Shown one piece after another: positions 8,063-15,149 of a stretch of DNA of 16,702 nt (the first letter of the stretch is position 1; each line of letters begins with the position of its first letter). Where the stretch lies: assembly GCA_015904045.1 (NCBI GenBank), contig JABMDG010000057.1, positions 1 to 16,702 on the forward strand, given 5' to 3'. Made by a program: the position numbers and the translations under genes. The notes beneath the pieces were generated by a model. The model searched no databases and was not told where the DNA came from. It was given only the letters and a program-made list of their open reading frames with translations. This DNA comes from Nitrospira sp. GTDB taxonomy: Bacteria; Nitrospirota; Nitrospiria; Nitrospirales; Nitrospiraceae.

Positions 8063-8091
8063 CTTATAACAGACGTCCTAGAGGGAGTCAA
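8063..8091 (-). promoter_or_regulatory. sigma70-type promoter of the shc-hpnG-mla operon
   Basis: On the minus strand TTGACT (8091-8086) and TATAAG (8068-8063) are separated by exactly 17 bases, each five of six to consensus. Transcription would begin near 8056, giving a leader of about 60 bases before the shc ATG at 7993. This also argues against the TTG at 8053 as the shc start. No obvious operator was seen around it. Confidence 0.7.
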
Positions 8092-8139
8092 GCAATTGCG
8101 CGGGGAAGTCCTCTAAACTATTCGAGTTTTTGGAAAATA

Positions 8140-11100
8140 TCAGGCCGGTTGGAGATCGCCCAGCCTCACCGATACGAGCTTAGACACCCCGGGTTCTTCC
8201 ATCGTCACACCGAATAGCGAGTCGGCAATCCCCATCGTCCGCTTGTTGTGGGTTATGACCAAGAACTGGGCGTTCTGCGCCAAGTCCCGCAAGACGTCGG
8301 TGAACCGGCCAATATTTTCCTCGTCCAGCGGCGCATCGATTTCGTCCAGCAGACAAAACGGAGTCGGCCGGATGAGAAAACTGGCAAACAGCAGGGCCAT
8401 TGCTGTAAGGGTCTTCTCTCCACCGGACAGCATGGTAATACTTTTCAGACGCTTGCCGGGCGGTTGTGCCACGATGTCGATGCCGGGTTCTTGATGTCCC
8501 GAGCCGTCCCCGTTTTCCGCAGGTGGCTCCTCGACTAGCTGTAACTCCGCCCGACCGCCGGGGAAAAATTTGCCGAAGACCTCCCCGAACTTTTCCTGAA
8601 GCTCTATGAATGTAGCCGCAAACATATCCTTCGTTGTCCGGTTGATCCGCTGGATAATCTCCCGGAGCGAGGCCATGGAGTGGGAGAGATCCTGCTCCTG
8701 AGTGGACAGGAAGCTGTAGCGCTGTTCGAGTTCCTGGTGCTCACCGATCGCGGCCAGATTGATGGGGCCCATACGGTCCAGCCGCTCGCGCAGTTTCTGG
8801 AGTTGCGCCTTCAACTCTTCATTCGAGGTGAGGCTCAATGGATTGACAGCCACCTCGGCCCTCTCAGAGCGCTGCCCTTCGATCGGCGACGGCTGTTCGG
8901 CGGTGAGCGCGGCAAGATCCAATTGATAGGTCCCCGACAAGGTGCTTTCCACGGTCCCCAGCTGCGTGCGCAACTCCGCCCGCCGCACTTCGATCGCCAT
9001 CCGTGCGTCGCGCACCGCCGACATGACCCGCCGGAGCTCATCCACGCTCGTCTCCAGTCCCTGGCATGCTGCGAGTTCCTGCGTCTGCCGCTCCTGCGTG
9101 GCCACGAGCTCCGTCTTGAGCTGCATCGCGGCCGCCCCCAGTTCCCGACATGCCGCTTCCTGCTTAGCCTGTTCTTCCCGGCTTTCCTGAATCGCCTGCT
9201 CCAGTCCTTCCAGATGGGCGGCCAGTGACTGCCGTCTCTGCTCCGCCTCAGCCTGTTGCTGCTTGACACGCGCCTGATTGGCCTGCTCATGCCCTCGCTT
9301 GGCCCGCTGCCCTTCGGACAGCAACCGCGCTTCAGTCACACGTTCCTGGAATGCCCGCCCCTCACGGTCAATCGCGGCAACCCGCTCACGAACCTGGATC
9401 AGCCCCGCCTCCCGGCTTGCCTTCTCCTCGATCCATTGACGACGTTGCGCCTCAGCCGTACTGGTCTCCCGTTCATAGCGTTCCCGCTCAACCGCCCCCT
9501 TGTTGAGATCTGTCTTGATGCCCGCGAGCTTCAGATCCAGATCGCCCACCACCTGCCGCAAGGTTTCTTCATCTTTCCTCAGCGACAAATCCTGCATTTC
9601 GGTTTGGCGCAGGTTGTCGGCCACCTCTCTGGCCTGCGCCGCCAGTTCTTCCGCCACCGCCTGCAATGCAAGCCGATGCTGTTTCTCCTGGTCAAGTGCC
9701 GCGGTCACATTCGTGCGGGTCTGCTCCAGTTCAACGACTTCACGCCGCCGCTCCAGCAATCCCAGTCCCTCGCACGTTTGTCCGCCACTGATCACCCCGG
9801 ACGCATCCATGATCTCGCCCGAGCGCGTGACAAGAATCGGCCCCTGCTGTCCGGACCAGGCCTGTTGCTCCCAGAGACGCACCGCTTCGTCCAGCGACTC
9901 GACAAACACGACTCGATCAAAGAGACTGTCGCGAGCCGCGGCCCGCTCGGCATCCGTGTGAATGAGATCCACCGCGCGGCCCAACACACCGGGTGTGCCC
10001 GCGATCGCCTCCCACCAAGACGAAGACTGAGGACCGGCAGGCTCCCATCGTACACGTTGCGGGATAAACGTCCCCCGGCCCAACGACTTCTCCCGGAGAA
10101 AGCCGATGGCCCGCTGCGCTACCGCCGGCTCATCAACCAACCAGCCATGCACCCGTTCACCCAGAAATGCTTCCACGGCTCGGTCCAACCCCGGAGGAAT
10201 CACCAGCCACTCAGCAATGGCATCCTGCACCCCGCCGCAGGATTTCAATGCCGTGGCTTCATCGCTGCCAGCCCGCCCATATCCCATTTCCTCCCGCACC
10301 AACCCTTGCAAAGCCTGCAAGCGGGAATCGACCGCGGCTAATTCCTCGGATCGGTGAAGAATTGTCTGATCCAATGCACGCAGTTCATCGGCCACCCTGG
10401 ACAATTCACCCTGCACCACGTCCTGTTGTGTCCGCAGACTCGCCACGAGGCGCCCCGCCTCTCCATACTCCAGCCGAAGTGCCTCGTGCCGCATCACCGC
10501 TGCCGCTCGCTGAGACTGTGTCTCCGCCTGGTCCGCGATCAGCCAGGCCTCACGATCGACGACCTCACTCATCCGGATGCCTAGCTGGACAAGGGCCTGT
10601 TCCGAATTCGCCAACTGCACCGCTATTTGAAGAATATCCTGCCGGCCATGCTCTTCTTCCGCCACCGCCACCGCCCGCTGCTCCAGCAAGCGGGCCATCT
10701 CCCGATCCAACTCGGCAAACACGGACTCGCGCTCCGCCAGTTCCTGCTCAATCGCCGCCAGCGAGGCCTCGATCGACGCCAGCGAGGTTTCCAGCTCACC
10801 CTGGGCGCGTGTCAACTCCTCCAATTCGCCGGCTTCTTGCTGCTGTTGCTGCTCGAACAGTTGGGCTCGATTCCTGGCTACTTCAGCCGCCGTCAGCGCC
10901 TGTGCCTGCTGATGTTCGATGCCGGACAGACGTTCTCGCGTTTGCCCGATGACCTCATTGGTTGCAATCGACTGAAGCCGGGCCTCCTCCAGCCCCGCGA
11001 CCACGCGAGCCTGGTCCGCCGCTGTCGAGGCTTCCTTGGTGTCCAAGGCCGCGACTTCCGCTTCGGATTCCGCCAAACCAGCCCGCAACGTCCGGAATTC

Positions 11101-11829
11101 GCGAGTCAACAACTCCACTTCCAAACCACGCGCCTCCTGCTGCAAGGTCTGGTAGGTCCGCGCCTGTCGCGCCTGCCGCTCCAGCGAATTGAGCTGTTTT
11201 TTTACTTCGGCGATGATATCGCGGACACGGAGCAGATTTTGCTGGGTCGCTTCAAGTTTTCGCAGTGCTTCGGCTTTCTGCTTCTTGTACCGGATGATTC
11301 CGGCGGTTTCCTCGATGAGCTCACGCCGGTCCTGCGGCGACGCGTTCAGAATCTGGTCGATTTGGCCCTGGGCAATCACCGTATGGCCCTTGCTTCCCGC
11401 ACGAGTGTCGAGCAGTAAGCTCCGAATGTCCTTCAGTCGGCATGCGGTCTTATTGACCAGGTACTCGCTCTCTCCATTCCTATAGAGCCGTCGAGTAATC
11501 ATCAATTCCTGGAATTCGGTTAACTGACCGGGAAGCCCCGTCCCGCCTTCCAGTTTCATCGCTGCTTGATCCAATCCGCCGATGGTCAGCGAAACCTCAG
11601 CCATTCCCAACGGCTTGCGCAATTCCGTGCCGTTAAAAATGACGTCCTCCATCTTCTCGCTTCTGAGCGTCTTGGTGCTCTGCTCTCCCAATACCCACAG
11701 GATGGCATCCACCACATTGCTCTTCCCGCTTCCATTCGGGCCGACGATCGCCGTCACCCCCTCCGGGAAATTGATTTTGGCTTCCGCAAATGACTTGAAC
11801 CCCAACATGTCCAAGGATTTCAAATACAT
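8140..11829 (-). CDS. smc: chromosome segregation protein SMC
   Basis: SMC is the ATPase core of bacterial condensin, acting on the nucleoid with ScpA and ScpB. The 1229-residue product has the expected head-coil-hinge-coil-head plan: Walker A GPNGSGKS (30-37) near the start, a long Q/E/A/R-rich coiled coil, a hinge near the middle (around [18 protein letters not shown] to the GRGTFIP stretch), a second coiled coil, then the C-terminal head with signature [16 protein letters not shown] and Walker [15 protein letters not shown]. Length matches the family. The frame is open to 11895, but the start at 11829 ([14 protein letters not shown]) fits family N-termini and has AGGTGA about 5 bases upstream. 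scpA and scpB are not in the window. The gene lies between ispH and shc, same strand, with 167- and 146-base gaps. Confidence 0.97.
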   Translation of the reverse strand: MYLKSLDMLGFKSFAEAKINFPEGVTAIVGPNGSGKSNVVDAILWVLGEQSTKTLRSEKMEDVIFNGTELRKPLGMAEVSLTIGGLDQAAMKLEGGTGLPGQLTEFQELMITRRLYRNGESEYLVNKTACRLKDIRSLLLDTRAGSKGHTVIAQGQIDQILNASPQDRRELIEETAGIIRYKKQKAEALRKLEATQQNLLRVRDIIAEVKKQLNSLERQARQARTYQTLQQEARGLEVELLTREFRTLRAGLAESEAEVAALDTKEASTAADQARVVAGLEEARLQSIATNEVIGQTRERLSGIEHQQAQALTAAEVARNRAQLFEQQQQQEAGELEELTRAQGELETSLASIEASLAAIEQELAERESVFAELDREMARLLEQRAVAVAEEEHGRQDILQIAVQLANSEQALVQLGIRMSEVVDREAWLIADQAETQSQRAAAVMRHEALRLEYGEAGRLVASLRTQQDVVQGELSRVADELRALDQTILHRSEELAAVDSRLQALQGLVREEMGYGRAGSDEATALKSCGGVQDAIAEWLVIPPGLDRAVEAFLGERVHGWLVDEPAVAQRAIGFLREKSLGRGTFIPQRVRWEPAGPQSSSWWEAIAGTPGVLGRAVDLIHTDAERAAARDSLFDRVVFVESLDEAVRLWEQQAWSGQQGPILVTRSGEIMDASGVISGGQTCEGLGLLERRREVVELEQTRTNVTAALDQEKQHRLALQAVAEELAAQAREVADNLRQTEMQDLSLRKDEETLRQVVGDLDLKLAGIKTDLNKGAVERERYERETSTAEAQRRQWIEEKASREAGLIQVRERVAAIDREGRAFQERVTEARLLSEGQRAKRGHEQANQARVKQQQAEAEQRRQSLAAHLEGLEQAIQESREEQAKQEAACRELGAAAMQLKTELVATQERQTQELAACQGLETSVDELRRVMSAVRDARMAIEVRRAELRTQLGTVESTLSGTYQLDLAALTAEQPSPIEGQRSERAEVAVNPLSLTSNEELKAQLQKLRERLDRMGPINLAAIGEHQELEQRYSFLSTQEQDLSHSMASLREIIQRINRTTKDMFAATFIELQEKFGEVFGKFFPGGRAELQLVEEPPAENGDGSGHQEPGIDIVAQPPGKRLKSITMLSGGEKTLTAMALLFASFLIRPTPFCLLDEIDAPLDEENIGRFTDVLRDLAQNAQFLVITHNKRTMGIADSLFGVTMEEPGVSKLVSVRLGDLQPA

Positions 11830-11951
11830 CAGATCACCTGTTCGACTCGTCAATGATCGTTGAGAAGCTGAAAAATTGGTGTGCCCTTCTAGCACAGCCA
11901 GTTCAGAGAAAGCAAAAGAAAATACAGCAGGTGGGGGAGTGGCAATCTACG

Positions 11952-11968
11952 CCCTACAAGATGTAGGG
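11952..11968. other. perfect hairpin in the ispH-smc gap
   Basis: CCCTACA, a 3-base loop and TGTAGGG form a perfect 7-bp stem 28 bases beyond the ispH stop. There is no T-run on either side, so it is not a standard intrinsic terminator; it may be a processing or attenuation hairpin, or a binding site. No convincing smc promoter was seen in the rest of 11830-11996. Confidence 0.4.
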
Positions 11969-11996
11969 AATATTCAAGAAAGTGCTGTAGAACAAC

Positions 11997-12959
11997 TTAC
12001 CCGGCGACGCTGGCCGCAGACTTTCCCGCAGACTCAATCTGAACCAACTCCTTCGGCAAGAGAAATTCGACATCTTCTTCGATCACGGTGAGCTCTTCCA
12101 GCTCCGACGGGCCGGAGGCTCGCAAGAATGCGACGACTTCCGTGACCAGGACCTCGGGAGCCGATGCGCCAGCTGCGATGCCGACGGCTTTGGCCCCTTG
12201 CAGCCACGCTGGATTAATGTCGCTGGCCGAATCGATGAGATAGGAAGGAATGCCGCACTGTTCGCCGAGCTCGCGCAGCCGGTTAGAGTTGGAGCTGTTC
12301 GGAGACCCGATGACTAGAATCACGTCGACCAAGCGCGACAACTCCTTCACAGCATTTTGCCGATTCTGGGTTGCGTAGCAGATATCTTCCTGATGCGGGC
12401 CTTTGATGTTCGGGAACCGCCGGTGCAGCGCGCCGACGATATCCCGGCATTCATCCACACTCAGCGTCGTCTGTGTCACATAGGAGAGGTTGACAGTACT
12501 TTCTACTTGGAGCTTTTCAACATCTTCGACCGAAGACACCAGATGGAACTTGTCGGGAATCTGCCCCAGCGTCCCGATCACTTCCGGGTGGCCTGCGTGG
12601 CCGATCAGGATCAGATCGTATCCCTGGGTATAGTCGCGGTTGACTTCGTTGTGGACCTTGATCACCAGCGGACAGGTTGCGTCGATCACATGCAGCCGAC
12701 GGCGGTTCGCTTCTTCCCACACCGACTTCGCCACTCCGTGCGCGCTGAAAATGACAACCGATCCTTCCGGTACTTCGTTCAGCTCTTCCACGAACACCGC
12801 CCCTTTTTGCCGGAGCGAATTCACGACATGGCGGCTATGGACGATCTCGTGGCGAACATAGATCGGCGCACCGTACTTCTTGAGAGACAGATCCACGATG
12901 TCGATCGCCCGATCGACGCCGGCGCAAAACCCACGGGGATTGGCGAGATAGATTTTCAT
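11997..12959 (-). CDS. ispH: 4-hydroxy-3-methylbut-2-enyl diphosphate reductase (LytB)
   Basis: IspH is the cytoplasmic [4Fe-4S] enzyme that makes IPP and DMAPP from HMBPP in the last MEP step. The 320-residue product carries the three cluster cysteines C12 ([10 protein letters not shown]), C96 (VIDATCPLV) and C194 ([11 protein letters not shown]). Substrate residues are also present: H41 (RHEIVH), H74 (FSAHG), H124 with catalytic E126 ([11 protein letters not shown]), and [10 protein letters not shown]. Length matches the family. An AGGAG lies about 11 bases before the ATG at 12959, slightly far but acceptable. The C-terminal 40 residues (about 280-320) extend past the core and end in an alanine/serine-rich tail. 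Together with dxs at the other end, it brackets the hopanoid/Mla block. Confidence 0.97.
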   Translation of the reverse strand: MKIYLANPRGFCAGVDRAIDIVDLSLKKYGAPIYVRHEIVHSRHVVNSLRQKGAVFVEELNEVPEGSVVIFSAHGVAKSVWEEANRRRLHVIDATCPLVIKVHNEVNRDYTQGYDLILIGHAGHPEVIGTLGQIPDKFHLVSSVEDVEKLQVESTVNLSYVTQTTLSVDECRDIVGALHRRFPNIKGPHQEDICYATQNRQNAVKELSRLVDVILVIGSPNSSNSNRLRELGEQCGIPSYLIDSASDINPAWLQGAKAVGIAAGASAPEVLVTEVVAFLRASGPSELEELTVIEEDVEFLLPKELVQIESAGKSAASVAG

Positions 12960-13016
12960 AGTCGTCGTAGCTCCTTCGGCCAGGCTCTACATAGTCGTCA
13001 GGTCTACAGTCCGTTC

Positions 13017-13046
13017 ACGATACGTCAGAAGAGCCGGTCCCGTCAA
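13017..13046 (-). promoter_or_regulatory. possible ispH promoter
   Basis: On the minus strand TTGACG (13046-13041) and TATCGT (13022-13017) are 18 bases apart, about 58 bases before the ispH start. Both boxes are partial matches, so this is a moderate candidate. The whole gap between vapC and ispH (12960-13078) otherwise shows no gene. Confidence 0.4.
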
Positions 13047-13078
13047 CCGAATTACCGACGCTGCGCCGTCTCTGTCCA

Positions 13079-13489
13079 TCAAGTCGCTGAGCCTACAAAT
13101 GAAGCCGGGGAGACTGCCACAGTGGGGAATGCTCCGAGGAGCTGACGGTCAGCCGTCACCAAGGGGACTCTCAAGTCCTGCGCCAGAGCGACAAACTCGC
13201 AGTCATAGGCCGAGCAGCCGGACTGTCCCGCAAGACTCAGCACGTGACGGGAGACCACACTATATTCATGACCAGCCAGCCACCGTTCCGTTTCTTCGAG
13301 GATGGCAGTGGCAGCCTCCAACGACAACGCGCGCTTCCGGACAAGCCCGATCAGCACATTGCGGAATTCAGATCGCCACAACAATGGGGCCGCCCATACG
13401 GGATCACGCTGGAGTACGGCTTCGCTCTCCGCCGTTCGCTGCCCTTGGATATACAGATAAATCAAGAGATTCGTATCGGCCACGATCAT
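13079..13489 (-). CDS. vapC: PIN-domain toxin, VapC family
   Basis: VapC toxins are Mg-dependent RNases held inactive by a partner antitoxin. The 136-residue product shows the PIN acidic set: D5 in MIVADTNLLIY, E41 in LLWRSEFRNVL, D96 in CSAYDCEFVALAQ and D114 in VTADRQLL. Length and order match the family. The ATG overlaps the antitoxin stop by 4 bases (ATGA), the standard antitoxin-first arrangement. All catalytic residues are intact, so the toxin is probably functional. Its RNA target cannot be read from the sequence. Confidence 0.93.
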   Translation of the reverse strand: MIVADTNLLIYLYIQGQRTAESEAVLQRDPVWAAPLLWRSEFRNVLIGLVRKRALSLEAATAILEETERWLAGHEYSVVSRHVLSLAGQSGCSAYDCEFVALAQDLRVPLVTADRQLLGAFPTVAVSPASFVGSAT

Positions 13490-13728
13490 GGCCGACCGAC
13501 CGTCTTGAGCGCACGCAGAACTCGATCCGTCAGCTTTACGGCATCAGGCATACGGCGAAGCAAACGGGCGCGTGCCAACAGTGCATCGGCATCGAGAGGA
13601 ACGCTGTGTGTCATTTGCTCCAGATACGAAATGACCTGAAAATTCAGGCTGCGATGCTGGGCGGCCGCCTGTTGCTTGAGTCGCTTCACCACCGGTTCAG
13701 GAATGTTCTTGATGGTCAACGTCGCCAT
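13486..13728 (-). CDS. vapB: ribbon-helix-helix antitoxin of the VapC toxin (FitA/Arc-like)
   Basis: This 80-residue protein begins MATLTIKNIPEPVVKRLKQQ, the beta strand and first helix of an Arc/FitA-type ribbon-helix-helix DNA-binding domain, continuing AAAQHRSLNFQVISYLEQM. The C-terminal half (about 45-80) is basic and helical and would wrap the toxin. The start at 13728 has AGGAG 5 bases upstream; an upstream ATG at 13743 is less likely. It should neutralise VapC and repress the shared promoter. VapB is used here in the broad sense. Confidence 0.88.
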   Translation of the reverse strand: MATLTIKNIPEPVVKRLKQQAAAQHRSLNFQVISYLEQMTHSVPLDADALLARARLLRRMPDAVKLTDRVLRALKTVGRP

Positions 13729-13770
13729 GACTGCTCCTCCCATTTGGCATCCAGAATGCTTCCGATATGG

Positions 13771-13799
13771 ATACTAGCGAGACGGCGGCGCTCGGTCAA
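13771..13799 (-). promoter_or_regulatory. vapBC promoter
   Basis: On the minus strand TTGACC (13799-13794) and TAGTAT (13776-13771) are 17 bases apart, about 43 bases before the antitoxin start. Between the -10 box and the ribosome site lies GCAT-N5-ATGC (13747-13759), an inverted repeat that could be the operator for autoregulation by the antitoxin. The operator idea is inference. Confidence 0.55.
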
Positions 13800-13833
13800 G
13801 TTCGACCAGAGAAATACCGCGGCAGAACCAGGA

Positions 13834-14027
13834 GACCCCGTAGGCGCCATCGCATTCAGGATGGACCAACTCGGCATGAGTCGCAAGGACTTGAAAACTG
13901 TCCTCAGTGGACGCGGGAGGGTGTCTGAAATCTTGATGAGGAAAGGGGCCTGTCGCTAGAAATGATCCGCCGGCTGCACAAACAGCTCCGCATTCCCTTG
14001 GAAAGCCTCATCGGCACCGCCGCCTAA
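13834..14027 (+). pseudogene. HigA-like helix-turn-helix antitoxin, truncated and frameshifted remnant
   Basis: Read on the plus strand, DPVGAIAFRMDQLGMSRKDL, then KTVLSGRGRVSEILMRK, match the C-terminal HTH region of HigA/Xre-type antitoxins. That frame stops at 13957-13959. One base further on, the next frame continues the same family pattern with GLSLEMIRRLHKQLRIPLES to a TAA at 14025-14027. The family normally reads ...NRKRGLSLEMIRRLH, so a one-base deletion near 13944-13947 explains the break. The N-terminal half is absent; upstream sequence is now the vapBC promoter region on the other strand. No HigB toxin is seen. This stretch and the rest of 13744-14113 hold no other gene. Confidence 0.8.
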
Positions 14028-14113
14028 CCCTCCTGCGACTGCCGGCATGTCGCAACATGATATGAGCCGTTCAGAGCTTGAAATGAGTCCCGACACCTTA
14101 TTCCTGACTCGTA

Positions 14114-14413
14114 CTATCCAGTTACACGACCAGCCCAATAGCCGGGACGCCGACGATGGTGCGCCACTGCCAAAATCAAGACGCCATCCCGTTCGATCGC
14201 ATAAATGAGTGAATACTGAAAGGCCCTGAGAATGCACTTCCTGATGCCGGGGCGGATTTCTTGAGCCGATTGAGGGAATTGTGCAATGCGGTCTTCAGCC
14301 CGTCGAATCTCAGCAAAGAATCTTCGGCCCAACCCTTGGGCCTGGAACTCAAGGTAGCCGATTTCGTGCAGTAATTCCTCTTCCGCCGCTTCATGATATC
14401 GAAGCCGCGTCAT
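14114..14413 (-). CDS. RelE/ParE-family toxin
   Basis: The 99-residue product fits the RelE/ParE fold: an N-terminal MTRLRYHEAAEEELLHEIGYL strand and helix (HEAAEEELLHEI typical of the family), the RRFFAEIRRAEDRIAQFP helix, RPGIRKCILRAFQYSLIY and a final strand with LILAVAHHRRRPGYW. Such toxins either cleave mRNA at the ribosome (RelE) or poison gyrase (ParE); the HRRRPGYW ending is frequent in ParE-like members, but the target cannot be decided here. The ATG overlaps the stop of the upstream antitoxin by 4 bases. The reading frame is intact. Confidence 0.88.
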   Translation of the reverse strand: MTRLRYHEAAEEELLHEIGYLEFQAQGLGRRFFAEIRRAEDRIAQFPQSAQEIRPGIRKCILRAFQYSLIYAIERDGVLILAVAHHRRRPGYWAGRVTG

Positions 14414-14655
14414 CGCAAGAGTCTATTCACCTTCGCATGAACGTCATCTACCGAAACCGCTTGAGCCTTCCCTGCGTGATACTGGTCTAAGCGTCGTTGC
14501 GATTCTTCCGCCCACAGGCGATCTGCCTCATCTTCGCTCAACTCTTCCAAGCTCGCCAGAAGCTTCTCAGCCAGGACGGCTCGGTCTCGAATATCCAAGC
14601 TCATCGCGCCTTTGATCACTTCGGACAAATTGCGCTCGGTTCCCGACACCGCCAT
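14410..14655 (-). CDS. addiction-module antitoxin of the RelE/ParE toxin (Unstab_antitox-like)
   Basis: The core MSLDIRDRAVLAEKLLASLE, followed by a DRLWAEESQRRLDQ helix and a C-terminal VDDVHAKVNRLL, is typical of the short PF09720-type antitoxins paired with RelE/ParE toxins. The frame is open to 14706, but residues before the core then read antisense to the conserved response-regulator sequence. The start at 14655 (MAVSGTERNLSEV, 81 residues) gives normal length; TTG at 14628 and ATG at 14604 are alternatives. None has a good ribosome site. Its 5' end overlaps the truncated response regulator on the other strand, so the start may have been recruited from foreign sequence at the insertion edge. 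Confidence 0.8.
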   Translation of the reverse strand: MAVSGTERNLSEVIKGAMSLDIRDRAVLAEKLLASLEELSEDEADRLWAEESQRRLDQYHAGKAQAVSVDDVHAKVNRLLR

Positions 14656-15127
14656 GCTGCCCATCATCATGCTGACGGCTAAAGCCGAGGAATCTGACAC
14701 GGTCATCGGCCTCGAACTGGGAGCGGATGACTACGTGGCCAAACCCTTCAGCCCTAAAGCGCTCGTCGCCCGCATCAAAGCCCTGCTGCGCCGTCTGGAG
14801 CGTACGCCCGCAGAAGGGGCCGGCCTCTATCACTATGGTCCGCTCACGATGGACACGACCCGGCACGAGGTTCGCTTGGGAGATGACGAGGTACCTCTGA
14901 CCGCCAAAGAGTTCGGTTTGCTGGAGCATCTGCTTCGACATCCAGGACGCGTCCTCACTCGCGATATCCTCCTCAATGCTGTGTGGGGCTACGACTACTA
15001 TGGGACTACCAGAACCGTCGACGTTCACATTCGACGGCTGAAGCAAAAGCTTCCGCCCCTCGATGCAGCCATCGTCTCAGTGAAATCGTTGGGGTATAAA
15101 TTGAAAGAGGCTGCTGGTGAGACGTGA
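14612..15127 (+). pseudogene. phoB: PhoB/OmpR-type response regulator lacking the first half of its receiver domain
   Basis: The frame encodes about 170 residues. Recognisable homology begins near LRSVPDTAMLPIIMLTAKAE, that is at receiver strand beta-4 with the conserved T (T22), and continues through GLELGADDYVAKPFSP with the conserved lysine (K44). The usual linker and an intact OmpR-type winged helix (about 72-168: PLTAKEFGLLEHLLRHPGRV, then VDVHIRRLKQKL, ending VKSLGYKL) follow. Missing are about 80 N-terminal residues, including the acidic pocket and phospho-acceptor aspartate. Only a TTG (14612) or an internal ATG (14654) could start it, neither with a ribosome site. The break falls where the toxin-antitoxin genes begin. 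It is probably a broken gene; expression as a free DNA-binding domain is possible. The kinase follows after 22 bases. Confidence 0.8.
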
Positions 15128-15149
15128 CGTGTAAGCAGTCAACGCCGTC

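Noticed and set aside
8113..8130. AAACT-N5-AGTTT inverted repeat just beyond the smc stop
   Set aside because: The stem is only five A/T-rich pairs and lacks a T-run in the smc direction, so it is too weak to call a terminator.
9256..10341. Long plus-strand open frame antisense to smc
   Set aside because: It mirrors the smc coiled coil, has proline- and arginine-rich low-quality sequence, and no ribosome site or domain.
11830..11951. TTGCCA and TATTTT as an smc promoter
   Set aside because: The spacing is only 15 bases and the match is partial.
13099..13959. 286-residue plus-strand open frame across vapBC
   Set aside because: Most of it is antisense to vapC and its antitoxin. Only its last 40 or so residues are meaningful, as the HigA-like remnant.
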